Assembly (NCBI RefSeq): GCF_022811645.1
Contig: NZ_CP094534.1
Location: 5,084,001-5,148,000 of the forward strand
Reading direction: 5' to 3'
Source: Hymenobacter monticola
GTDB lineage: Bacteria > Bacteroidota > Bacteroidia > Cytophagales > Hymenobacteraceae
DNA: 64,000 bases
Made by a program: the position numbers and the translations under genes
Notes under the pieces: model-generated
Told to the model about the DNA's origin: nothing
Seen by the model: only the letters and a program-made list of their open reading frames with translations
The model's database searches: none
Part shown: positions 32,700 through 43,184 of the stretch, one piece after another
How positions within the stretch are numbered: the first letter of the stretch is position 1
Layout of the letters: the number at the start of each line of letters is the position of its first letter

Positions 32700-33738
32700 C
32701 GCCGAGTACCTTGGCCGCGTGATAAACGACCGTCGTTTTCTGCTCGCTGGCATTCCGCTGCTGAGCCTGGTCATTGCGGCCTTCAACCTCCCAGGCAGCG
32801 CCTATGGCCATTGGCCGCTGATGGCCGCACACTGGTTGATTTCTATGTACTTCACCGCGGGCTACTGGCTGAGCAACCGCCAGTTGTGGCGCTGGCTGCT
32901 CAGCCGCTTTCCCAGCCCCGAGCAAACGCCCCGCCGCCTCTGGGCGCTGGCCGGCCTGGCCCTGCTCGTGACCTCGGCCGCTACGGTGGCCCTCACCCTG
33001 CCCATGCACGGACTGCTGCCGTCTATTTTTCCGCTGGAGGCCCCGTTTCTGCTGCGTTCAGCACGCTTTAGCCTTGTGCCCACCGTGGCGGTGCTTACCC
33101 TTTACGAGGCCATGTATTTCTTCGAGCAGTGGAAGGGCAACCTGCACCGGGCGGAGCAGCTGGCCCGCACCCAAACCCAGGCCCAGCTCGATGCCCTGCA
33201 AAGCCAGCTCGACCCCCACTTTCTGTTCAACAACCTGAACACGCTGGCCGCCCTCATCGAGCCCGAAAACGAGCCCGCCCAGCAATTCGTGGAGCAGCTG
33301 GCCGACGTGTACCGCTACGTGCTGCTGGCCCAGGGCCAGCCCACCGTGCCGCTGGCCGAGGAAATGGCCTTCATCGAAACCTACCTGGCCCTGCACAAAG
33401 CCCGGTTTCGCGACAACCTGGTGGTGGAAATAGCCGTGCCGCCCGCCGCGCTGGCCCGCCGGGTGGCCCCGCTCAGCGTGCAGCTGCTGGTGGAAAACGC
33501 CCTGAAGCACAACGAGGCCTCGCGCCAGCACCCGCTGCACCTGCGCCTGTGGACCGACGAAAACGCTGATTTTTTGCGGGTCGAAAACACCCTGCGGCCC
33601 CGCACGGCGGGCCTGGCGCCCGGCACCGGCACCGGCCTGGCCAACGTGCGCCGGCGCTACGAGCTGCTCGATGCGGCCCGGCCCGTGGAAGCCGGGGCAG
33701 TGGCAAACAAATTCGTAGTGAAAGTGCCCCTGCTCTAA
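32692..33738 (+). CDS. LytS-type sensor histidine kinase
   Basis: The protein has 348 residues. Four transmembrane helices lie within residues 18-140. The His_kinase (PF06580) domain follows, with QLDPHFLFNNLNTLAALI carrying the phosphoacceptor His176, and an ATP-binding end with LLVENALKHNE and GTGLANVRRRYELL. This kinase type pairs with LytTR regulators, and one follows 7 bases downstream. No extracellular sensor domain is present, so the membrane part or a partner must detect the signal. Confidence 0.92.
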   Translation: MPNAEYLGRVINDRRFLLAGIPLLSLVIAAFNLPGSAYGHWPLMAAHWLISMYFTAGYWLSNRQLWRWLLSRFPSPEQTPRRLWALAGLALLVTSAATVALTLPMHGLLPSIFPLEAPFLLRSARFSLVPTVAVLTLYEAMYFFEQWKGNLHRAEQLARTQTQAQLDALQSQLDPHFLFNNLNTLAALIEPENEPAQQFVEQLADVYRYVLLAQGQPTVPLAEEMAFIETYLALHKARFRDNLVVEIAVPPAALARRVAPLSVQLLVENALKHNEASRQHPLHLRLWTDENADFLRVENTLRPRTAGLAPGTGTGLANVRRRYELLDAARPVEAGAVANKFVVKVPLL

Positions 33739-33745
33739 CCCCGCC

Positions 33746-34498
33746 ATGAACATTCTGCTCCTCGAAGACGAGTACCCCGCCGCCGAGCGCCTGCAGCGCT
33801 TGCTGCAGCAAGCAGCCCCCGAAACTCAGGTGCTGGCCGTGCTCGACACCGTGGCCGCGGCCCTGGACTGGCTGGCTGCCCACCCCGCCCCCGACCTCAT
33901 CCTCAGCGACATCCAATTGGCCGACGGCCTGAGTCTGGAAATCTGGGAGCAGGCCGTGGTGCCCAGCCCGGTCGTCTTCACCACGGCCTTTGATGCCTAT
34001 GCCATCCGGGCGTTTCAGGCCAACAGCATTGCATATCTGCTCAAGCCGGTGAAGCTGGCGGAGCTACAGGCCGCACTGGCCAAGCTGCGGCAGTGGCCCA
34101 AGGGCGACGGTTCCCCCATCGAGCGTTTGCTGGATGCCCTGCCCCGACCCAGCCGGCCGCACAAAACCCGGTTCCTGGTGCGCCAGGGCGAGCAGCTGCT
34201 GCCGCTGCCCGTGGCGGAAGCGGCCTGGTTCCTGAGCCGCAATGAGAACGTGACGCTGGTGGCCGCCGACGGTCGCCGCTTCGTGCTCGACTACACCCTC
34301 GAGCAATTGGAAGGCCTCCTCGACCCCGCCCAGTTCTTCCGCCTCAACCGGCAAGTCATTGCCCAACTGCCCGCCGTGCGCCGCCTGCACCCGCACTTCA
34401 ACGGCAAGCTGCTGGTGGAGCTGCATCCCGCCGCCCCCGAAGAAATACTGGTGAGCCGCGAGAAAGCCCCGGCCCTGAAGGCGTGGCTGGAAGGGTAG
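33746..34498 (+). CDS. LytTR-type response regulator
   Basis: The protein has 250 residues. The receiver domain covers 1-120 with acidic pocket LLEDEYP and phosphoacceptor Asp55 (LILSDIQLADG). The LytTR DNA-binding domain covers about 140-248 (AAWFLSRNENVTLV, PAQFFRLNRQVIAQL). It is the cognate partner of the kinase just upstream. LytTR proteins usually bind paired direct repeats about 21-22 bases apart, which makes the 21-bp arrays at 45554 and 37676 in this window worth testing as targets. Confidence 0.93.
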   Translation: MNILLLEDEYPAAERLQRLLQQAAPETQVLAVLDTVAAALDWLAAHPAPDLILSDIQLADGLSLEIWEQAVVPSPVVFTTAFDAYAIRAFQANSIAYLLKPVKLAELQAALAKLRQWPKGDGSPIERLLDALPRPSRPHKTRFLVRQGEQLLPLPVAEAAWFLSRNENVTLVAADGRRFVLDYTLEQLEGLLDPAQFFRLNRQVIAQLPAVRRLHPHFNGKLLVELHPAAPEEILVSREKAPALKAWLEG

Positions 34499-34502
34499 CC
34501 AA

Positions 34503-34692
34503 CTGTCATTGCGAGGCGCAGCCGAAGCAATCCGTCCTGTCAAAACCAGACACGTTCTTCTACCAAGAAGCCCCGACATCGCATTGGTGCCGGGGCTTTT
34601 TATTGGCTTTAGCTACGATGCCCTTCGATTGTTGCCTCAAAAGGCTGGTCGCTGAGAACAGGACGGATTGCTTCGCTGCGCTCGCAATGACA
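34503..34692. repeat. Long palindromic repeat, family B, with nested terminator
   Basis: Arms begin CTGTCATTGCGAGGCGCAGC (34503) and end in the near-complement at 34659-34692. The centre holds a complete terminator: AAGCCCCG (34568-34575) and CGGGGCTT (34591-34598) followed by TTTTA. The inner sequence GGCTGGTCGCTGAG next to CAGGACGGATTG is shared with the copy at 35511-35686. It lies between two convergent LytTR genes. Confidence 0.85.
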
Positions 34693-34696
34693 GGCG

Positions 34697-35491
34697 TTAC
34701 CTATCCAGCCAGCTCTTGAACACGTTCACCTTCTCGCGGCTCACCAGCACCTGGGCGTCGGGGGCGGCGGGTTTGAGCACGGTTTGCAGGCGGGAGTTGG
34801 TGTAGTGGATGATGTCCTGGATGGCCGACTGCTGGGCCAGGTAGGCGCGGTTGAGGCGGAAGAAGCGGCGCGGGTCGAGCAGGTTTTCCAGCTGGTCCAT
34901 GGTGTAGTCCACCACGAACTTGCGGCCTTCGGTGGTTTGCAGGAAGGTAGCTTTTTCGAGGCTGAAGAAGTAAGCAATCTGGTCGAGCGGCACCACTTTC
35001 AGGTGTTCGCCCACGCGCACCACAAACTGGGTTTTGTAGCTGGCGGCGGGTGGCGCGCTTTGCTGCATCTGCTGCATGAGCTGGGCCAGCAGGGCGGGGT
35101 CGAAGGCGGGCGCGGCGGCCGGAGCAGCGGGCAGGCGCTCGCGCAGCTTGCGCAGGGCGGCCTGCAGTTCCTCCTCGTCGATGGGCTTGAGCAGGTAATC
35201 CACGCTGTTCACCTTGAAGGCTTGCAGGGCGTACTGGTCGTAGGCGGTGGTGAAGATGACCGGGCAGCGCACCGCGGTTTGCTCGAAAATCTCGAAGCTC
35301 AGGCCGTCGGCCAGGTGAATGTCGAGAAACAGCACGTCGGGCGCGGGGCCGGCCTGCAGCAGCTGCACGGCCTGGCTCACCGCTTCGGCCGTGCCCAGCA
35401 CCTGCACGGGGTCGGGCTGGCGGGCCAGCATGTCGGCGAGGCGGCGGGCAGCCAGGGGTTCGTCTTCGACGATGAGGGCGCGGATGGGCAT
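34697..35491 (-). CDS. LytTR-type response regulator
   Basis: The protein has 264 residues from the ATG of MPIRALIVEDEP; the longer frame runs into the upstream repeat and is not used. The receiver domain has the VEDEP pocket and phosphoacceptor Asp57 (VLFLDIHLADG). The LytTR domain covers about 155-262 (IAYFFSLEKATFLQTT, PRRFFRLNRAYLAQQ). Its kinase lies upstream, across a family B repeat. Copies of that repeat bracket this gene on both sides, only a few bases from its stop. Confidence 0.92.
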   Translation of the reverse strand: MPIRALIVEDEPLAARRLADMLARQPDPVQVLGTAEAVSQAVQLLQAGPAPDVLFLDIHLADGLSFEIFEQTAVRCPVIFTTAYDQYALQAFKVNSVDYLLKPIDEEELQAALRKLRERLPAAPAAAPAFDPALLAQLMQQMQQSAPPAASYKTQFVVRVGEHLKVVPLDQIAYFFSLEKATFLQTTEGRKFVVDYTMDQLENLLDPRRFFRLNRAYLAQQSAIQDIIHYTNSRLQTVLKPAAPDAQVLVSREKVNVFKSWLDR

Positions 35492-35510
35492 GGGCGGGGA
35501 AGGTGCTAAT

Positions 35511-35686
35511 GTCATTGCGAGGCCGCAGGCCGTGGCAATTCGTCCTGTTCTCAGCGACAAACTTACTGTTGTGATAAGCCCTAATCCTGCACTTACAATC
35601 TGCGCAACTAATTAAAAGCTTGTCGCAATAGTAGGCTGGTCGCTGAGGCCAGGACGGATTGCCACGGCCTGCGGCCTCGCAATGAC
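35511..35686. repeat. Long palindromic repeat, family B, between kinase and regulator
   Basis: Arms GTCATTGCGAGGCCGCAGGC... (35511-35547) and the near-complement 35650-35686 enclose about 100 bases. The right half shares GGCTGGTCGCTGAG and CAGGACGGATTG with the element at 34503-34692. It sits inside the kinase-regulator transcript, so the hairpin could tune their relative expression. Confidence 0.85.
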
Positions 35687-35692
35687 AGACGA

Positions 35693-36805
35693 TTATAGCT
35701 CTAACAGCGGCAGCGTCACCACAAACTCGCCGGCCTCCTCCCCTATCGCCAATTGCTTGTCGGTGAGGAAAGCGTAGCGGGCGGCCAGGTTTTTCAGGCC
35801 CAGGCCCGACGACTCGCCGGGTGCCAGACGGCGCGGGCGCAGGGTGTTGCGCACGGTGAGGGTTTGGGTTGCGGCATCCAGCGCTACCGCCACGTGTAGC
35901 GGGTTGGCCTGAAAAGCGGTGTTGTGCTTGATGACGTTTTCGAGCAGCAGCTGCAGGGCCAGCGGCGGCACGTGGTAGGCGGCCAGGGCGGTGGGCGGCA
36001 AGTCCATTTCCACAGCCAGGGCGTCGCCGAGGCGGGTTTTCTGGAGGTAGAGGTAGCTTTCGGCGAAGCGCACTTCCTGGGCCAGGGGCACCAGCTCCTG
36101 GCTTTCGCTGTCGAGCACGTAACGGTATACCTGCGAGAGCTGGCGGATGAAGCGCACGGCGCGGGCGGGGTCGTTTTCTTCGACCAGGCTGGTGAGGGCG
36201 TTCAGCGAGTTGAACAGAAAGTGCGGGTCGACCTGCCGGCGCAGCGAGTCGAGGCGGGCCACGGCGGATTCCTTTTCGAGGCGCTCGGCGCGCACGGCGG
36301 CGTCGCGCCACTGAAAGAAAAACGCCCGGCTGTGGTTGAACAGCGACACAATGACCGTGATAATGAGCGGCATGAGCACCTGCCAGTACATTTGCCCCGA
36401 CCACAGCCGGGCCAGCGGCTGGCCCTGAATGAGCAGCAACACGGCGTTCATGCCCACAATCACCAGCAGCGAGCCGCCCAGCGACACGGCCAGCGTGAGC
36501 AGCACCCGGCGGCCGGGCTGCACCGTCCAGGCATAGCGGCGGTTCAGCCACTCCACCACGTAGCCGTTGGTGAGCCACAGGCCCGTGCTGTACATCACGG
36601 TGTAGGCATAGGTGATGGCAAAGGATTTCCAGCTGTGCAGGGCCTGCGGGTTCACCAGCACGCTGATGCCCAGGGCCAGCAGCAGGATGACGCGCACCGC
36701 CCGGCCCAGGGCCCGCAGCGAAGTAGGCGCCGCCCGAAACACGTCGGGCAGGGCAGGCACGGAAGAATCGGGAGCGGCCACGGCAACAGGCAGGGAAGTT
36801 TGCAT
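35693..36805 (-). CDS. LytS-type sensor histidine kinase
   Basis: The protein has 370 residues from the ATG of MQTSLPVAVA. Four transmembrane helices lie between residues 37 and 158. QVDPHFLFNSLNALTSLV holds the phosphoacceptor His195, and the ATP-binding region has LLLENVIKHNT and SSGLGLKNLAARYAFL. It pairs with the LytTR regulator downstream; kinase and regulator are separated by a 200-base spacer filled by a palindromic repeat. The system converges with a sister LytS/LytTR pair at 32.7-34.5 kb. Confidence 0.92.
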   Translation of the reverse strand: MQTSLPVAVAAPDSSVPALPDVFRAAPTSLRALGRAVRVILLLALGISVLVNPQALHSWKSFAITYAYTVMYSTGLWLTNGYVVEWLNRRYAWTVQPGRRVLLTLAVSLGGSLLVIVGMNAVLLLIQGQPLARLWSGQMYWQVLMPLIITVIVSLFNHSRAFFFQWRDAAVRAERLEKESAVARLDSLRRQVDPHFLFNSLNALTSLVEENDPARAVRFIRQLSQVYRYVLDSESQELVPLAQEVRFAESYLYLQKTRLGDALAVEMDLPPTALAAYHVPPLALQLLLENVIKHNTAFQANPLHVAVALDAATQTLTVRNTLRPRRLAPGESSGLGLKNLAARYAFLTDKQLAIGEEAGEFVVTLPLLEL

Positions 36806-36880
36806 CAAAGTAAGGGGGAAAGTTGGCGGCAAGCCGGAAAAAGGCAGTGGGGTGCGGACCAGCTAATCCGCGCGGCCGGG

Positions 36881-37579
36881 CTACTTGGCGGCCGGAGCCA
36901 GGGCTGCCGCGTACTGCTTGAGGCGGCCTTGGAGCTGGCGCTGGCCCCAATCGGGCATCAGCGGGCCGCTGGCTTTAAAGGCGGCGTACTTGGCCTGGGC
37001 TTCTTCGTAGAGCGGCTTGGCGGCTTCGGGGCCCCCGCCGAACATTTTGGGCGTGAAGTTCACGTTGTTGGCGCCCACCAGGTAGGCGCGGGGGTTGGCG
37101 GGGTTCAGCTTTTTGGCCTGGGCCACGGCCTCGTTCACCAGGGCCGAGTATTTCATGGAGCGCAACATGGGCGACACGCCCAGCCGGGCCTGGTAGATGT
37201 AGGCTTGCAGGGTGAGCAGTTCCGACTCGTCGCCGCGCAGCTTGCGGGCCTGGGCCAGGGCGGCCTCGGCCTGGTCGAGGGTTTTGTCTTTGGCGTCGGC
37301 GTCTTCCTGGCTTTGGAACACGTTGATGAGCAACGCGTAGGCCTGGTAGTAGCGGGGCAGCCAGTCGGCGGGCTTGGCGCTGGCGGCGCGTTCCAGCTTG
37401 GCGGCCACGGCCCGGAGGGCGGCGGGGTCGCCGGTACTCATCAGCTCGGCAATGGTGGCAGTCATCTGGGCGGTGTAGGCATCGGCGGGCGCAGTGGCCG
37501 CCGCAGTCGGGGCGGCGGGCTGGGCCTGAGCGGCGAGCGAAGCGGCGGCGAGGGCGAGGGCGAGCAGGGCGGTTTTCAT
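36881..37579 (-). CDS. Secreted TPR-like helical protein
   Basis: The protein has 232 residues from the ATG of MKTALLALALAAASLAAQAQ, a clear signal peptide. The mature part is helical and Ala/Lys-rich, with repeat-like pairs (LAQARKLRGDESELLTLQAYIYQARLG, AVAQAKKLNPANPRAYLVGANN) that look like degenerate TPR units. It is probably periplasmic and protein-binding. It lies 75 bases upstream of the LytS kinase on the same strand, so it may be cotranscribed with it. Its promoter region carries GAAGC direct repeats 21 bp apart. Confidence 0.75.
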   Translation of the reverse strand: MKTALLALALAAASLAAQAQPAAPTAAATAPADAYTAQMTATIAELMSTGDPAALRAVAAKLERAASAKPADWLPRYYQAYALLINVFQSQEDADAKDKTLDQAEAALAQARKLRGDESELLTLQAYIYQARLGVSPMLRSMKYSALVNEAVAQAKKLNPANPRAYLVGANNVNFTPKMFGGGPEAAKPLYEEAQAKYAAFKASGPLMPDWGQRQLQGRLKQYAAALAPAAK

Positions 37580-37633
37580 GGGAGTGGGGCTGGGGGTTGA
37601 GGTGGCGCGGCGGGCTTGCCGTGGTTGATGGTT

Positions 37634-37717
37634 CAAAGGTGGCAGCAGGGCGGGCCGGCCGAAAATGCCCGTTGCCGAAGCGTCGAATGAGGCCGACGAA
37701 GCAGCAGATTCTCCGAC
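37634..37717 (-). promoter_or_regulatory. Promoter with 21-bp-spaced direct repeats before the TPR-like gene
   Basis: On the - strand, CACCTTTG (37634-37641) within GCCACCTTTGAACCATC forms a -7-like box, with TTTTC 19 bases upstream (37661-37665) as a possible -33. Further upstream CGAAGC recurs at 37676 and 37697, exactly 21 bases apart. The same layout, with nearly the same -7 sequence GCCACCTTTGGACCATC, is found before the TonB-dependent receptor. Confidence 0.45.
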
Positions 37718-37832
37718 GGCCCGTTCCGTGTAAGAATTGCCAAGCGCGTCCCGGAGGCATGCAACGTTTTGGCAGTTTAAGAAATCATCTTCACCTTACG
37801 GCTTCATTTCCACCACTCCAATGCCTTCCTCC

Positions 37833-38525
37833 ATGAAACATCCCTTACTTGCCCTTAGTGGCCTGCTGCTGTTCTCCGCGCTGCCGGGCCGCGCCCAAAC
37901 CGCGCCCGAGCCGGCTACTTCGCCCCGCTTTTTTGTGGGCCTGGGCGCGTACAGCAGCTATTACCAAAAGGTAGGCACCTACCCTCCGCAGTACGTGAGC
38001 AGCCAGTTTCGGCTGCCCGTGCAGCTCACGGCGGGCTACCAGTTCACGCCCCGCCTGGCCGTGCAGGCCAGCGCCGCCTACAGCGGCACCTCGCGCGACT
38101 ATTTCATTAGCAACTACAACAACCCGACCTCTCCCACCGGCTACAGCGAAGGCAGCTTCACCTTCACGTCGCGTAGCATCTCGGCCGCCGTTCTGGCCCG
38201 CTACACCGTCACCAATCCCACGGCCCGCCTGCGGGTCGATGCCCTCGGGGGCGCGGGCCTGGAGCATTCCGGCGACAATTCGCGCGGCACCGTCTCCACC
38301 CAGCCTTTCGGCCAGGATGCGCGGCCCGTCAATACGCACTACTCGAAAAACATCCTGACGGCTACCCTGGGTGCCGGTCTGCGCTACCGCCTCAGCCCGC
38401 ACTTCGAACTGGCCTACGACTTCACCGTGAACCGCGCCCTGGCTTCGGACTCGCGGGAGTACCTGAACCGCAGCCTCACCACCGCCCACGGCCTGGGCGT
38501 GCGCTACCGCTTCGGGTCGCGCTAG
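37833..38525 (+). CDS. Outer-membrane beta-barrel protein
   Basis: The protein has 230 residues from ATG 37833; ATG 37821 would add four residues. A signal peptide ends at PGRAQ. The mature part has the alternating strands of an eight-strand OmpX/OmpA-like barrel (FFVGLGAYSSYYQ, LTAGYQFTPRLAVQASAAYSG, LGAGLRYRLSPHFELAYDF) and ends HGLGVRYRFGSR. It is paralogous to the next gene. A promoter may be TTTG 37768 with TCACCTTA 37791. It has its own terminator. Confidence 0.82.
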   Translation: MKHPLLALSGLLLFSALPGRAQTAPEPATSPRFFVGLGAYSSYYQKVGTYPPQYVSSQFRLPVQLTAGYQFTPRLAVQASAAYSGTSRDYFISNYNNPTSPTGYSEGSFTFTSRSISAAVLARYTVTNPTARLRVDALGGAGLEHSGDNSRGTVSTQPFGQDARPVNTHYSKNILTATLGAGLRYRLSPHFELAYDFTVNRALASDSREYLNRSLTTAHGLGVRYRFGSR

Positions 38526-38540
38526 AGAAAGAACAATAAT

Positions 38541-38580
38541 AAAAAAGCCGTCCTTGCTTCAGCAGGGCGGCTTTTTTTAT
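38541..38580 (+). terminator. Intrinsic terminator
   Basis: A-rich start AAAAAAGCCGTCCTTGC pairs with GCAGGGCGGCTTTTTT with one mismatch and one bulge; T7 follows. It separates the two tandem barrel genes. Confidence 0.88.
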
Positions 38581-38700
38581 GGGCTTGCCGCTTAGCCGGT
38601 TTGCGACAAACAGGTGTTTTTTGGGCTGATTTGCGCGACGCCTTGCAACGCCAGCCCCTTCCCTCGGAATCTAGCTGGTACACCAATGCTTTTTCTACAC

Positions 38701-39399
38701 ATGCAACACCTCCGCCCCGCCCTGAGTGGCCTGCTGCTGGCCCTGCCCCTGCTCAGCCGCGCTCAAGCCGCCCCCGCCCCGCGCTACTACGTGGGCCTGG
38801 CGGCCTACAGCAGCGACTACCAACCCCTCGGAAGCCGCCGCCCCGGCGTCACCGGCTTTCCCGTGCCGCTTCAGCTCACGGCCGGCTACCAGCTCACGCC
38901 CCGCCTGGCGGTGCAGGTGGGGCTGGCCTACAGCGGCTCGGCTTCGGCCTACAACGGCGAGGGCTACTTCTACAACCTGAACAGCAACCAAGGCATTTAC
39001 TACAGCTACGCCGGCAAGAGCAGCATTCGCAACGCCTCGGCCTCGGTGCTGGCCCGCTACACCCTCACGCGCCAGCCCGGGCACCGCCTGCAGTTCGACG
39101 CCCTGGGGGGCCTCACCCTGGAACACCGCCGCGGCACCGACCGCGGCACCTACACCGACAGCCTCGGTGGCCGCCGCAACGCGAGCCCCTACGACGACCG
39201 CGCCGCCGTCAACACCCTGCTGCTCACGGCCGGCCTGGGCACCCGCTACCGCCTCAGCTCCCGCTTCGACCTCACCCTGGACCTGCTGCTCAACCGCTCG
39301 CTCAATGCCCCCGCCCCTAGCCCCATTTTTTACAATTTCCAGAACGGCTTTAGCAGCAGCGCAGCCTTGGGCGTGCGTTACCGGTTTGGGCGGAAGTAG
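38701..39399 (+). CDS. Outer-membrane beta-barrel protein, tandem paralogue
   Basis: The protein has 232 residues from the ATG of MQHLRPALSGLLLALPLLSRAQ, a signal peptide. It shares with the upstream barrel the block YYVGLAAYSSDYQ, LTAGYQLTPRLAVQVGLAYSGSAS, a DALGG segment and the ending ALGVRYRFG. Loops differ (for example the Gly/Asn/Tyr-rich GEGYFYNLNSNQG), as expected for surface loops after duplication. An ATG at 38686 would add five residues. Ligand or function is unknown. Confidence 0.82.
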   Translation: MQHLRPALSGLLLALPLLSRAQAAPAPRYYVGLAAYSSDYQPLGSRRPGVTGFPVPLQLTAGYQLTPRLAVQVGLAYSGSASAYNGEGYFYNLNSNQGIYYSYAGKSSIRNASASVLARYTLTRQPGHRLQFDALGGLTLEHRRGTDRGTYTDSLGGRRNASPYDDRAAVNTLLLTAGLGTRYRLSSRFDLTLDLLLNRSLNAPAPSPIFYNFQNGFSSSAALGVRYRFGRK

Positions 39400-39522
39400 A
39401 CCGTTTTCCAGGCAAGCCCGCCCCCTACAGGCAGCAAGTATGCCATACGGCCGGGCTTGTGGTTGGCGCTAAGCCCGGCCCTGCGAGTATCTTCGGGCTT
39501 TCGGCCCGCTTGCTCTCCCGCC

Positions 39523-42526
<3,004 letters not shown>

Positions 42527-42576
42527 ACCGTTGCAGAACTCAATACAAGTTGAGTTCTGTGAAGCACCTCCTTGGG

Positions 42577-43056
42577 CTACCTCGCGGCGTAGGAAGTGGT
42601 TTGCGTAACCTTCGTTCCGTCGGGATACGTCTCGCCGATTTCCAATACCAAGGTGGTGGCGGTCAGGCTCACAATTTTATAGCGATAGGACGAGGGCTGA
42701 ATCACAATCTCCATTTCGTTGGCAGCAAAGTCCCAGGTGCTGGCCGCCGCTGGCGCCTGGCACTTTGCCTGTCCGTCATCCACGATGAAAGACCTGTCGC
42801 GGTTATAATGGTCGATGTCGTCCAACGTGCAAGGGGGAAAGAAAGTGGCTGGCGAGGCGGTATTGGTTGTTGACGTACCTGTCGCGTCAGAATATACCTG
42901 CGTAACGCTCTGCCTATTCCACCCCGTGCTGGTCAGCCAGATTTCCCGCTGCGAACGTTTGTCGGGTTCGGGTTCCTTGTCTTTTTTGCAATTGGTAAGG
43001 CCAAAAGTGCTGGAGGCGAGCAGCGCCAGCGTGAGAAACCGTAAGGGAGTAGTCAT
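42577..43056 (-). CDS. Small lipoprotein, hypothetical
   Basis: The protein has 159 residues from the ATG of MTTPLRFLTLALLASS. A lipobox-like FGLTNCKKDKEPE shows that it is a lipoprotein, and the acidic KDKEPEPDK after the cysteine would fit surface export rules of Bacteroidota. The mature part (REIWLTSTGWNRQSVT, DRSFIVDDGQAKC, EMEIVIQPSSYRYKIVSL) has the look of lipocalin-like proteins of this phylum. Ligand is unknown. Confidence 0.8.
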   Translation of the reverse strand: MTTPLRFLTLALLASSTFGLTNCKKDKEPEPDKRSQREIWLTSTGWNRQSVTQVYSDATGTSTTNTASPATFFPPCTLDDIDHYNRDRSFIVDDGQAKCQAPAAASTWDFAANEMEIVIQPSSYRYKIVSLTATTLVLEIGETYPDGTKVTQTTSYAAR

Positions 43057-43184
43057 AGGTGGAAAAGGTTGGTTTCCGTCGGAACGACTATTAGCGCCAG
43101 GATATTGGCTAGGCGCAGCAAGTTGGCGTTTCACGGTCGACCGCCGACACGCGTCGGAAACGCGCGCCAGCGCCCTTACCCCTC

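Noticed and set aside
42535..42873. C-terminal continuation of the frameshifted kinase frame
   Set aside because: After the frameshift the translation is Arg/Pro/Gly-rich without domain and runs antisense into the lipoprotein gene; the real ATPase domain is in the other frame.
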